64,000 nucleotides of DNA from Prevotella sp. (GCA_022773825.1 JALFOF010000009.1:1-64000); one strand, 5' to 3'. Shown: positions 17,485 to 25,528, counted from the first letter of the stretch. Numbers and translations are program-made. The notes: generated by a model not told the origin, from the sequence alone.

Positions 17485-17535
17485 ACGAAAAAATCCCCCG
17501 ACTCCTTCCTCGGTGTGGAAGGGGTAGGGGGATTT
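17485..17535 (-). terminator. Intrinsic terminator of the pta-ackA transcript
   Basis: On the minus strand AAATCCCCC and GGGGGATTT close a hairpin with an inner CCTTCC/GGAAGG stem, followed by TTTTTT. It lies between ackA and the cytidylyltransferase gene. Confidence 0.85.
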
Positions 17536-17547
17536 CCTTGTTGTATT

Positions 17548-18741
17548 TTACTTCACGAGTGCCATGGTGTCAGAGGCAATCATCAGCTCCTCGTCGGTAG
17601 GTATCACCACTACCTTTACCTTAGAGTCAGGTGTTGAGATGATGGCTTCCTCGCCATGTATCTGGTTGTTCTTCTCGACATCGAGCTTAATGCCCATGAA
17701 TTCCATGTCCTGACATACCACTTCGCGTATAGCGGACTGGTTCTCGCCTACTCCAGCGGTGAAGACGAGCACGTCACATCCGCCCATTGCTGCGGCGTAA
17801 GCGCCGACATACTTCTTCACTCTGTAGAAGTATGAGTCTTGAGCCACCTCTGCTTTCTTGTCTCCTGCAGCGGCAGCGGCAGCTACATCGCGCATGTCAG
17901 TGAGGCCGCAGAGACCATATACGCCTGACTTCTTATTGAGAAGGTTGGATACTCCGTCAGCATCGAGGCCGAGTTTCTTTTCTATGAAGGTTATCGCACC
18001 GCCGTCAATGTCGCCGGAGCGGGTGCCCATCATAACGCCTTCAAGCGGTGTGAGACCCATGGTAGTGTCGATACACTTACCGTCAACCACAGCGGCGAGC
18101 GAGCCACCGTTACCGATGTGCGCCGTAATCACCTTCGTTCCCTCCGCCTTCATGCCCAGATACTCAAGTGCGCGGGCACTGACATAGCGGTGAGAGGTGC
18201 CGTGGAAGCCGTAGCGGCGTATGCCGTACTTCTCATACAGCTCGTAAGGTATGGCGTACATATATGCCTTTGGCGGCATGGTCTGGTGGAAAGCGGTGTC
18301 GAATACACCCACCTGCGGCAGGCCGGGCATAAGCTCTGACACGGCGTTCACGCCCTTCATGTTGGCTGGGTTGTGCAGCGGCGCGAGGTCGCTGACCTCC
18401 TCAAAAGCCTTGATTACTTCGGGAGTGATGAGCACTGACTGCGAGAATTTCTCGCCGCCGTGCACCATGCGATGGCCTACGGCGTCGATTTCGCTGAGTG
18501 ACTTTATAACGCCGATCTCTGAATCGGTGAGGAGTGAGAAGATAAACTTCACGCCTTCCGTGTGCTCGGGGATGTCGTGCATTATCTGTTTCTTCTCGCC
18601 ATTAGCGAGTTTCACTTTGACAAAGGCGCCGTCGAGGCCTACGCGCTCTGCGCCGCCGGATGTCATTACGGAGTTGTCGTCCATGTTGTACAGGGCGTAC
18701 TTGATAGAAGAACTACCACAGTTCAATACTAATATCTTCAT
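17548..18741 (-). CDS. ackA: Acetate kinase
   Basis: The 397-residue protein matches acetate kinase over its whole length: N-terminal NCGSSSIKYALYN, HRMVHGGEKF, FDTAFHQTMP, HIGNGGSLAAV and MGTRSGDIDGG. It converts acetyl phosphate and ADP to acetate and ATP in the cytoplasm, the last ATP-yielding step of acetate fermentation. It follows pta by 18 nt, the classical pta-ackA order, and is closed by a strong terminator. Confidence 0.97.
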   Translation of the reverse strand: MKILVLNCGSSSIKYALYNMDDNSVMTSGGAERVGLDGAFVKVKLANGEKKQIMHDIPEHTEGVKFIFSLLTDSEIGVIKSLSEIDAVGHRMVHGGEKFSQSVLITPEVIKAFEEVSDLAPLHNPANMKGVNAVSELMPGLPQVGVFDTAFHQTMPPKAYMYAIPYELYEKYGIRRYGFHGTSHRYVSARALEYLGMKAEGTKVITAHIGNGGSLAAVVDGKCIDTTMGLTPLEGVMMGTRSGDIDGGAITFIEKKLGLDADGVSNLLNKKSGVYGLCGLTDMRDVAAAAAAGDKKAEVAQDSYFYRVKKYVGAYAAAMGGCDVLVFTAGVGENQSAIREVVCQDMEFMGIKLDVEKNNQIHGEEAIISTPDSKVKVVVIPTDEELMIASDTMALVK

Positions 18742-18759
18742 GGTTCCTTGTTTGTTGTG

Positions 18760-19773
18760 TTATGCTTTCTTTGCGTCCATTGCCTGGCAGGCTGTTATAG
18801 CCACGAGGTTTACTATGTCTTCCACTGAGCAACCGCGTGAAAGGTCGTTCACGGGGCGTGCTATGCCCTGGAGTATTGGTCCCAGTGCCTGTGCCCCCGC
18901 GAGGCGTTGCACGAGTTTGTAGCCGATGTTGCCCACTTCAAGGCTTGGGAATACCAGCACGTTTGCTTTGCCGGCGATGTCTGACCCCGGAGCCTTCTTG
19001 CAGCCAACGGCGGGTACGAGTGCTGCGTCAGCCTGCAGTTCGCCGTCTATCTTCAGTGTGGGGTCGATGGTTTTCGCTACCTTTGTGGCCTCTATCACCT
19101 TGTCCACCACCTCGTGTGTGGCAGAACCCTTTGTGGAGAAGGAGCACATTGCCACGCGTGGCTCTGCGAAGCCAGCCACTGACTTCGCTGTCTGTGCGGC
19201 GCATACGGCTATCTGTCCGAGCTGGTTAGCGTCGGGTACTGGCGTAACCGCTACGTCAGCGAATACCAGCACTCCGTTCTCGCCATACTCTGGCTTGTCG
19301 GTTATCATCAGCATGGCACCTGATACGCATGAGATGCCGGGTGCGGTCTTGATGATTTGCAGTGCCGGGCGGAGGGTGTCGCCAGTTGTTGAGAGTGCGC
19401 CGGAAATCTGTCCGTCAGCGCCTTCTGACTTGATTATGAGGCAGCCGAGGTACAGTGGGTTCTTTACCATTTCGCGAGCCTTCTCTATTGTCATGCCTTT
19501 CTTCTCGCGTAGCTTTGTCAGCAGTGCCGCCATCTCTTCTGACTTCTCGTAGTTCTCGGGGTCTATGAGCGTAGCCTTGCTTATATTCTGGAGGTTATGC
19601 TCCTTCGCCAGTGCCTCTACTTTGCCGGGGTTGCCTATGAGTATGAGGTCCGCGATTTCCTGCTCCAGCACCTTGTCTGCTGCTATGAGAGTCCTTTCCT
19701 CCTCAGCTTCGGGGAGTACGATGCGCTGTTTGTTAGCCTTTGCGCGTGCTACAATCTGATCAATTAAGCTCAT
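18760..19773 (-). CDS. pta: Phosphate acetyltransferase
   Basis: The 337-residue product is a short, single-domain phosphotransacetylase: starts MSLIDQIVARAKANKQRIVLPE and contains SGALSTTGDTLRPALQIIKT and the C-terminal RPVNDLSRG block. It interconverts acetyl-CoA and acetyl phosphate, feeding AckA. It starts 32 nt after cdaA ends, so the minus-strand group folP-cdaA-pta-ackA may be one transcript. Confidence 0.96.
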   Translation of the reverse strand: MSLIDQIVARAKANKQRIVLPEAEEERTLIAADKVLEQEIADLILIGNPGKVEALAKEHNLQNISKATLIDPENYEKSEEMAALLTKLREKKGMTIEKAREMVKNPLYLGCLIIKSEGADGQISGALSTTGDTLRPALQIIKTAPGISCVSGAMLMITDKPEYGENGVLVFADVAVTPVPDANQLGQIAVCAAQTAKSVAGFAEPRVAMCSFSTKGSATHEVVDKVIEATKVAKTIDPTLKIDGELQADAALVPAVGCKKAPGSDIAGKANVLVFPSLEVGNIGYKLVQRLAGAQALGPILQGIARPVNDLSRGCSVEDIVNLVAITACQAMDAKKA

Positions 19774-19805
19774 TGTCTTTTGTTTTAGAAGTTATGTTAG
19801 TTGTT

Positions 19806-20573
19806 TTATAGTTCCTCGGTAAGTATTGCTTCAAGGTTTTCCGCTGACAGTCTGAGGCGGAACTGCCCCCTCATTGCCGCGGAAATGCGCCCTGTCTCTT
19901 CCGACACCACTATGGCTATGGCGTCCGACTGCTGCGATATGCCCATGGCGGCACGGTGGCGCAGTCCCAGTTCGCGGGGTATGTCGAGGTCGTGGCTCAC
20001 GGGTAGTATGCATCCCGCCGCCTTTATGCGCTTGTTGGATATAATCATCGCGCCGTCGTGCAGCGGGGAGTTCTTGAAGAATATGTTTTCTATCAGTCTC
20101 TGGTTGATGTTGGCGTTCACCGTGTCGCCCGTCTCCACGATATCGTTGAGCGGTGTGCCGCGCTCTATCACTATCAGTGCGCCGCACTTTGCCCTTGCCA
20201 TATTGATGCAGGCCATTACTATCGGCATTATTGCCTCGCGGTCTATGGAGGGTTTGTCCTCCTTTTTAATGAAGAGTTTTATGAATGAGTGCATCCTGCG
20301 CTGTTCGCCTACGGTGTATAGGAATTTGCGTATCTCTTCTTGGAAGAGCACTATTATCGCCAGCGCGCCTACGCTTACGAACTTGTCGAATATCACTCCC
20401 GTGAGGCGCATCTCAAGCACTTGCGATACGAGCAGCCACACTATGATGAAGGACAGTATGCCGATGAACACGTTTAGCGTCCTCGATTCGCGCATGAACC
20501 GATATGTGTAGTAGAGCAGTATTGCGACGAACAATATGTCCACGGCGTCCTTTATGCCGAAGGAGATGAACAA
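19806..20573 (-). CDS. cdaA: Diadenylate cyclase CdaA-type (c-di-AMP synthase)
   Basis: The catalytic DAC (DisA_N) domain is clear: SPLHDGAMIISN and GLRHRAAMGISQQSDA carry the DGA and RHR motifs. An N-terminal membrane part (DAVDILFVAILLYYTYRFM plus two more helices) precedes it, as in CdaA. It condenses two ATP to c-di-AMP at the inner membrane. I place the start at TTG 20573 (LFISFGIKDAVD), giving 255 residues. The longer ORF to 20699 adds 42 residues encoded by a TTAGTTGTT-type repeat and looks artificial, although an in-frame upstream start cannot be excluded. It lies downstream of folP. Confidence 0.85.
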   Translation of the reverse strand: MFISFGIKDAVDILFVAILLYYTYRFMRESRTLNVFIGILSFIIVWLLVSQVLEMRLTGVIFDKFVSVGALAIIVLFQEEIRKFLYTVGEQRRMHSFIKLFIKKEDKPSIDREAIMPIVMACINMARAKCGALIVIERGTPLNDIVETGDTVNANINQRLIENIFFKNSPLHDGAMIISNKRIKAAGCILPVSHDLDIPRELGLRHRAAMGISQQSDAIAIVVSEETGRISAAMRGQFRLRLSAENLEAILTEEL

Positions 20574-20578
20574 TTCTT

Positions 20579-20739
20579 GGTGGTTTAGTTGTTTAGTTGT
20601 TTTGTTGTTTAGTTCTTTTTGTTGTTTGGTTCTTGCCTGCGCAAGCGTCACTGCGTGCCGGGCGGTTTCGTGGTATGGTTGCTTCTCTGCCTTGGGCAAG
20701 AAGTGTCACTGCGTGCCGGGCGATTTTGTTGTTCGCGGT
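20579..20739. repeat. Low-complexity and duplicated spacer between folP and cdaA
   Basis: TTTAGTTGTTTAGTTG-type tract (20583-20632) is the reverse complement of the ACTAAACAAC family. It is followed by GGTTCTTGCCTGCGCAAGCG, related to the element at 5.2 kb, and by two identical GTCACTGCGTGCCGGGCG copies (20647-20664 and 20705-20722). No gene seen apart from the doubtful N-terminal extension of cdaA. Confidence 0.75.
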
Positions 20740-21618
20740 TCAGAGACTTGTTGCCAGTTGGCTGGCTATCAGCACCGTCTCCTGCGCTTCTTTCACGTCG
20801 TGCACCCTCAGTATGTCCGCGCCGTTTTGTAGTGCCACGAGGTTGGCGAGCATGGTGCCCCTCATTGCCGAGGCGTCCTGCGCCGTGCCGCCGAGCAGCT
20901 GCCATATCATGCGTTTACGGCTCATCCCGGCGAGCAGTGGTAGGGTGGGGAAGGCCTCTTTAATCTCCCGTTGCCTGCGCAACACCTCGAAGTTGCCGCC
21001 TATCACGTCTTTGCCGAAGCCGTATCCGGGGTCGAGGATGATGTCTTCCACACCCAGCGAGCGTAGCGTCGCCACCTCACTGCGGAAGTTGCGCAACATA
21101 CTCTCTATGTCAGATTGTACCGACATTAATATATAAGGTACGCGCAAGCGCGCTACCTCCTTGAATATCGCAGGCACTCCGTCGCCGTCCACCGCGCCGT
21201 CCAGAGGCTTGTCCACGATGCCCGTTATGCCCCCCTCTGACACGTCGTTTATGATGTCCGCGCCATATTCCTCCACCGCCATCCTCGCCACGGCGGGACG
21301 GTAAGTGTCTATGCTCACCACTACGTCGGGATGTGCGCCCCGCACTGTCGCCAGCGCATGGCGCATACGCCTCATCTCCTCCTCCTCGCTCACCTCTGCG
21401 GCTCCCGGCCGCGTGCTGAAAGCGCCGATGTCGATGATGGCGCCACCCTCGCGCAGTATCTCGTCCGCCCTCTCGGCAATCTCGTGGCTCGCCTGTTTGC
21501 GGCTGCCCTCAAAGAAAGAGTCGGGTGTGCAGTTCAGTATGCCCATTACAACGGGCGCGTTGTCGCGGCAGATGCCTTTGCGTCGGAATATGGTGTCTAA
21601 GATGTTGCTGCTTGACAT
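20740..21618 (-). CDS. folP: Dihydropteroate synthase
   Basis: The 292-residue protein contains the family hallmark MGILNCTPDSFFEGS near residue 25, GGAIIDIGAFSTRPGA near residue 60 and the VSIDTYRP and DPGYGFGK motifs. It joins pABA to hydroxymethyl-dihydropterin pyrophosphate in folate synthesis, the sulfonamide target. The folP-cdaA neighbourhood is common in Bacteroidetes, as I recall. A perfect promoter lies about 50 nt upstream. Confidence 0.95.
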   Translation of the reverse strand: MSSSNILDTIFRRKGICRDNAPVVMGILNCTPDSFFEGSRKQASHEIAERADEILREGGAIIDIGAFSTRPGAAEVSEEEEMRRMRHALATVRGAHPDVVVSIDTYRPAVARMAVEEYGADIINDVSEGGITGIVDKPLDGAVDGDGVPAIFKEVARLRVPYILMSVQSDIESMLRNFRSEVATLRSLGVEDIILDPGYGFGKDVIGGNFEVLRRQREIKEAFPTLPLLAGMSRKRMIWQLLGGTAQDASAMRGTMLANLVALQNGADILRVHDVKEAQETVLIASQLATSL

Positions 21619-21664
21619 AGTTTTCTAAGGAAGGGAAACGCATGGCGTTTTCCCTTTTGTGCTA

Positions 21665-21696
21665 CAAAAGTACCAATAATTTTGCACTCTTGCAAA
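21665..21696 (-). promoter_or_regulatory. Promoter for folP (and cdaA-pta-ackA)
   Basis: Minus strand: TTTG (21696-21693), 20-nt spacer, TACTTTTG (21672-21665). This matches the Bacteroidetes consensus in both boxes and spacing. Confidence 0.8.
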
Positions 21697-21748
21697 CTTT
21701 TTTTCTAAATTTATTATGCAGATAAGGTCATTTGTCAAAAAAAATCAT

Positions 21749-21757
21749 TATTTTTGC
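21749..21757 (+). promoter_or_regulatory. Probable -7 box for argF'
   Basis: TATTTTTGC fits TAnnTTTG, 36 nt upstream of the first ATG. The nearest TTTG is only 14 nt away, so the -33 element is poor. Confidence 0.5.
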
Positions 21758-21787
21758 ATCGTGAAGCGATTACGACACAAATAAGAT

Positions 21788-22759
21788 ATGACAATGAAGA
21801 CATTTTTCAACGCTAAAGACCTTGGCAGCATCACCGAAGCCCTTGCCGAGGCACAGATGGTGAAGCGGGACCGTTTCGCCTTCCAGCATCTGGGCAAGAA
21901 CAAGACACTCCTCATGGTGTTCTTCAACAACTCCCTGCGCACGCGCCTCTCCACGCAGAAGGCGGCGATGAACCTTGGCATGAACGTCATAGTGCTTGAT
22001 GTGAACGCCGGCGCGTGGAAACTGGAGACGGAGCGCGGAGTGATAATGGACGGCGACAAGTCTGAGCACCTGCTGGAGGCGATACCCGTGATGGGCAGCT
22101 TCTGCGACATCATAGGCATACGCTCCTTCGCCGGCCTTACCGACAGGGACTTCGACTATGCCGAGACCATCGTCAACCAGTTCGTGCAGTACAGTGGCAA
22201 GCCCGTCTTCGCTATGGAGACAGCCACCGTGCACCCCCTTCAGGCCTTCGCGGACCTCATCACCATTGAGGAGCACAAGACCACCGAGCGTGTCAAGGCC
22301 GTGCTGACATGGGCGCCGCACTGCCGCGCTTTGCCTCAGGCCGTGCCCAACTCCTTCGCTGAGTGGATGCTCGCCGCCCCCAACGTGGACCTCGTTATCA
22401 CCCACCCCGAGGGCTACGAGCTGGACCCGCGCTTCGTGGCAGGCGCGACGGTGGAGTATGACCAGAAGAAGGCTTTTGAGGGAGCGGACTTCATTTACGC
22501 CAAGAACTGGTCGTGCCCCGGTGTCACCAATCCCGCGGACTACGGTAAGATACTCTCCAAGGATATGTCGTGGACGGTGGACGCGCAGCACATGGCGTGG
22601 ACAAACAATGCCAAGTTCCTGCACTGCCTGCCCGTGCGACGCGGACTGATAGTGACGGACGATGTGATAGAAAGTCCCAACTCACTTGTCATCCCCGAGG
22701 CTGCCAACCGTGAGATAAGCGCGGAGGTGGTGATAAAGCGTATGCTCGAGGCACTGTAA
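21788..22759 (+). CDS. argF': N-succinylornithine (acetylornithine-type) carbamoyltransferase
   Basis: The 323-residue protein has the transcarbamylase signature in the variant form SLRTRLSTQKAAMNLGMNV near residue 50, unlike the STRTR of ordinary ArgF, and the closing HCLPVRRGLIVTDDVI. It resembles the Bacteroides fragilis enzyme known to use N-succinylornithine, so it should carbamoylate an N-acylated ornithine in arginine synthesis. Acetyl versus succinyl preference is inferred from lineage. Two ATGs (21788 and 21794) are possible. It stands alone and is followed by repeat cluster B. Confidence 0.9.
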   Translation: MTMKTFFNAKDLGSITEALAEAQMVKRDRFAFQHLGKNKTLLMVFFNNSLRTRLSTQKAAMNLGMNVIVLDVNAGAWKLETERGVIMDGDKSEHLLEAIPVMGSFCDIIGIRSFAGLTDRDFDYAETIVNQFVQYSGKPVFAMETATVHPLQAFADLITIEEHKTTERVKAVLTWAPHCRALPQAVPNSFAEWMLAAPNVDLVITHPEGYELDPRFVAGATVEYDQKKAFEGADFIYAKNWSCPGVTNPADYGKILSKDMSWTVDAQHMAWTNNAKFLHCLPVRRGLIVTDDVIESPNSLVIPEAANREISAEVVIKRMLEAL

Positions 22760-22795
22760 ACGCCACGCTTTTACAACGCACCCGTTTGGTCGCAA

Positions 22796-22881
22796 GGTAA
22801 AAGCATAGCGATTGCAAGGTAAAAGCATAGTTATTACGATGTGAAAGCATAGCTATTACAAAGCAAAAGCATAGCGATTGC
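22796..22881. repeat. AAAAGCATAG repeat cluster B
   Basis: Four direct units, GTAAAAGCATAGCGATTGC, GTAAAAGCATAGTTATTAC, GTGAAAGCATAGCTATTAC and GCAAAAGCATAGCGATTGC, with 22-23-nt period. All units point the same way, unlike the other clusters. It begins 37 nt after argF'. Confidence 0.9.
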
Positions 22882-23180
22882 CAGAAAGGGAGGTGACGAC
22901 AGCCATTGACTGGAATGGCAGTCGCTGTGACACGGCTGTCATGCCGCCCTGCGGTAAGGAAACGTTAAGAAAACGGTCGCAAGGCTTAAAACCGTTGGGA
23001 GAAGGTTAAAAAACGGCATGGGGATGCTTAAAGAAGTTTGCGAAAGTGAAAAAACAGACTGCCACCGTGGCAAGGCGGCACGCCGCTTGCAGTAAGGTGG
23101 GCAGAGGTTGCGAGGCCAGCAGAGCATAAGAGCCCGGCGGCTAACAGACCCCTTTTAATAGAATGTCTAACTAAAATTAA
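22882..23180. other. Spacer upstream of hsp20 without a recognised gene
   Basis: About 300 nt of G/A-rich sequence with recurring words such as AAAACGGT, ACCGTT and AAAAACGG. A 62-aa minus-strand ORF at 22939-23127 shows no recognisable features. No TAnnTTTG promoter was found here; the hsp20 promoter may use another sigma factor. Confidence 0.5.
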
Positions 23181-23182
23181 TA

Positions 23183-23191
23183 GGAGGAAAG
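23183..23191 (+). promoter_or_regulatory. Strong Shine-Dalgarno site of hsp20
   Basis: AGGAGGAAAGACT directly precedes the ATG at 23195. Such a full site is unusual in this window, where most starts have only A-rich leaders, and suggests high translation after heat stress. Confidence 0.75.
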
Positions 23192-23194
23192 ACT

Positions 23195-23632
23195 ATGTTA
23201 CCTACAATGTATTCTAATCGCAATCAAGGATGGCTCCCATCAATCTTCAACGACTTCTTCAGCGACTCGTGGATGCCCGCAAAGTTCACTGGTACCACGC
23301 CTGCCATCAACGTCAGTGAGGACGACAAAGCCTACAAGGTGGAGGTGGCAGCGCCGGGTATGACGAAGGAAGACTTCAAGCTGAGCCTGTCAAACGATGA
23401 CCTCGTAATCTCCATGGAGAAGAAGAGTGACGACAAGCAGGAGGACAAGGACGCGAAATACCTGCGCCGCGAGTTCAGCTACTCTAAGTTCGAGCAGCGG
23501 CTGGCACTGCCAGAGAACATAGAAAAGCAGAACATCTGCGCCAACATGACCGACGGTGTGCTGACCATCTGCATACCGAAGATGACAGAGGAGAAGAAAG
23601 CGCAGGAGGCGCAGTGTATAGAAATAAAATAA
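23195..23632 (+). CDS. Small heat shock protein, Hsp20/alpha-crystallin family
   Basis: The 145-residue protein has a short N-terminal arm (MYSNRNQGWLPSIFNDFF) and an alpha-crystallin domain from about residue 36 (PAINVSEDDKAYKVEVAAPG) to the conserved ADGVLTI-like TDGVLTICIPK near residue 125. It should form oligomers that hold unfolding proteins in the cytoplasm for refolding by other chaperones. It is monocistronic, with a strong ribosome-binding site and a strong terminator. Confidence 0.95.
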   Translation: MLPTMYSNRNQGWLPSIFNDFFSDSWMPAKFTGTTPAINVSEDDKAYKVEVAAPGMTKEDFKLSLSNDDLVISMEKKSDDKQEDKDAKYLRREFSYSKFEQRLALPENIEKQNICANMTDGVLTICIPKMTEEKKAQEAQCIEIK

Positions 23633-23658
23633 TGTTTAATGCTCAATAACCTATTTCG

Positions 23659-23693
23659 GGGGCTGTCTGGCGTTATGCCGGGCAGCCCCTTTT
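23659..23693 (+). terminator. Intrinsic terminator of hsp20
   Basis: GGGGCTGTCTGGC, loop GTTAT, GCCGGGCAGCCCC (two G-U pairs), then TTTT. Confidence 0.9.
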
Positions 23694-23703
23694 CCGTGCC
23701 TTT

Positions 23704-23844
23704 CCATGCCCGGCAGGCATGGCGGAGCGCATTTCGCCCCGTTTTTCTTTGCTGTTCCACGAAAAATGACTATCTTTGCGGCAGACTTGCGGTCAGCACC
23801 CATTTCCGCACTGCATATACGAAGGCACGACATCCCTGTCGTGC
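23704..23844. other. Two short hairpins and a promoter before the sensor kinase
   Basis: CCATGCC-CGGCA-GGCATGG (23704-23722) and GCACGACA-TCCC-TGTCGTGC (23825-23844) are perfect short inverted repeats without T-runs. The second lies in the expected 5' leader of the kinase mRNA. Confidence 0.6.
23748..23779 (+). promoter_or_regulatory. Promoter for the sensor kinase gene
   Basis: TTTG (23748-23751), 19-nt spacer, TATCTTTGC (23771-23779). Confidence 0.8.
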
Positions 23845-23915
23845 GGTGGGCGAAAGCGTGAAAACAAGCGGCTGTAATGCAAGACTTCGTGGCTGACGGC
23901 GGTTGCCGCCGCAAC

Positions 23916-25091
23916 ATGATAACTCAATCCACAAGAATGTTCTGGACAGACAAGATACGCCAAATAAAGATAACCCTCATGGTGGCGGCGGTGATGATAG
24001 CCGCCGCGTCGCTCGTGGCGAGCCATTTCCTCGTGCAGGATTTGGCGAAGGAGGAGCGTAACCGGATGGAGATATGGGCGGAGGCGATACACAGTCTCAG
24101 TACGGCGGACGACAACACAGACCTCAATCTCGTGCTGAAGGTGCTGGAAGAGAACAGCACCATACCCGTGATAGTGACGGACGCGAAGGGCTATGTGCAG
24201 ACTTTCCGTAACGTGGAGATAGACGCTGCCGATGCTGCTGACAGCATGGCGGTGGCAGAGCGTAAAGCGGCGATGATGCGCGCGCACCGGCAGAGCATAA
24301 AGGTGGAGCTGACGGAGGCGCCGGGTGACTACCTGCTGGTATGCTATGACGACTCGTTGCTGCTCACAAGGCTCGCCTATTACCCATATATACAGCTGGG
24401 CATCGTGATGCTCTTCGTGGTGATAGCCATCTTTGCCCTCCTCACCTCCAAAAAGGCGGAGCAGAACAAGGTGTGGGTGGGACTGTCGAAGGAAACGGCA
24501 CACCAGCTCGGAACGCCGATTTCGAGCCTCATGGCGTGGACGGAGATACTGCGTGAGACGTATCCCGATGATGCGCTGATACCCGAGATGGACAAGGATG
24601 TGAAACGCCTGCAACTGATAGCCGACCGCTTCTCGAAGATTGGTTCCACGCCCGAAAAGCGGGAGGTGTCGCTGGCGGAGCTGCTGGGGCACGTGGTGGA
24701 CTATATGGACAGGCGTACCTCGCAGAAGGTTAGCATAACGGCGGAGGTGGACGAGGGCGTTGACAGCGTCAACGTAAACCCGCAGTTGTTTGAATGGGTC
24801 TTTGAGAACCTGTGCAAGAATGCCGTGGATGCCATGGAGGGCAGGGGTAGCATACACATTCATGCCTTCAGCGCGGAAGGGCGGACAATGATAGATGTCG
24901 CTGACACGGGCAAGGGCATAGAGCGCAAGAACATCAAAAACGTCTTCCGACCAGGCTTCACCACCAAGAAGAGAGGGTGGGGGCTGGGGCTCTCGCTCGC
25001 CAAACGCATTGTCGAGGAGTATCACGATGGCAGCATATACGTGCTGCGCTCGGAGGTTGGAGTAGGCACCACTTTCCGCATAGAGGTGTAG
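23916..25091 (+). CDS. Sensor histidine kinase
   Basis: From ATG 23916 the product is 391 residues; ATG 23937 (MFWTDKIRQIK) is equally possible and 23877 less so. Two TM helices (about residues 15-40 and 155-180) enclose a roughly 115-residue extracytoplasmic sensor part. The H-box ETAHQLGTPISSLMAW holds the phosphoacceptor His near residue 196; the N-box is NLCKNAVDAMEG and the G-boxes are DVADTGKGIE and GWGLGLSLAKRI. It should autophosphorylate and signal to a response regulator, but none is adjacent. The signal is unknown. Confidence 0.9.
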   Translation: MITQSTRMFWTDKIRQIKITLMVAAVMIAAASLVASHFLVQDLAKEERNRMEIWAEAIHSLSTADDNTDLNLVLKVLEENSTIPVIVTDAKGYVQTFRNVEIDAADAADSMAVAERKAAMMRAHRQSIKVELTEAPGDYLLVCYDDSLLLTRLAYYPYIQLGIVMLFVVIAIFALLTSKKAEQNKVWVGLSKETAHQLGTPISSLMAWTEILRETYPDDALIPEMDKDVKRLQLIADRFSKIGSTPEKREVSLAELLGHVVDYMDRRTSQKVSITAEVDEGVDSVNVNPQLFEWVFENLCKNAVDAMEGRGSIHIHAFSAEGRTMIDVADTGKGIERKNIKNVFRPGFTTKKRGWGLGLSLAKRIVEEYHDGSIYVLRSEVGVGTTFRIEV

Positions 25092-25149
25092 CGAAGCGGG
25101 GGCGGCAAACAACTTTTAACGTTTCACGCCGAACTTTTACCCCGCAACT

Positions 25150-25182
25150 CTTGGAAACCTTGTCTTTTTTTTGTAACTTTGC
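25150..25182 (+). promoter_or_regulatory. Promoter upstream of the 22-nt repeat array
   Basis: CTTG (25150-25153), 20-nt spacer, TAACTTTGC (25174-25182). It would give the radical SAM gene a leader of about 350 nt made largely of the array. Confidence 0.7.
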
Positions 25183-25250
25183 CACTGAATAGGGGCGGTG
25201 CGGTGTATCGGTCGGTGTCGGGTTCCTGTTTCGGGCTTCAGACGGCATAG

Positions 25251-25528
25251 CCACCCAACAACCTCCCACCTTCCACCCAACAACCTCCCACCTTCCACCC
25301 AACAACCTCCCACCTTCCACCCAACAACCTCCCACCTTCCACCCAACAACCTCCCACCTCCACCCCAACAACCTCCCACCTCCACCCCAACAACCTCCCA
25401 CCTTCACCCCAACAACCTCCCTCCTTCACCCCAACAACCTCCCACCTTCACCCCAACAACCTCCCACCTTCAACCCCATAACCTCCCACCTCCACCCCAA
25501 CAACCTCCCACCTCCAACCTCCAACCTT
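25251..25528. repeat. Tandem array, 12 units of 22 nt (C/A-rich)
   Basis: The core word AACAACCTCCCACC recurs every 22 nt twelve times, from 25257 to about 25520, with spacer words TTCCACCC, TCCACCCC or TTCACCCC. The plus strand has almost no G; the minus strand has repeated GGTGGGAGG/TTGGGG runs. The 22-nt period is not a multiple of three, and the ORFs called across it (for example 25198-25530 +) are repeat translations, not genes. Confidence 0.95.

Noticed and set aside
21770-22624. 284-aa minus-strand ORF
   Set aside because: Antisense to argF', whose plus frame carries all transcarbamylase motifs.
22796-22881. AAAAGCATAG clusters as a CRISPR array
   Set aside because: Period is only 22-23 nt with 3-5 nt variable parts, units occur in both orientations in other clusters, and no cas genes are present.
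22939-23127. 62-aa minus-strand ORF in the hsp20 upstream spacer
   Set aside because: No conserved pattern, no promoter and composition like the surrounding low-information spacer.
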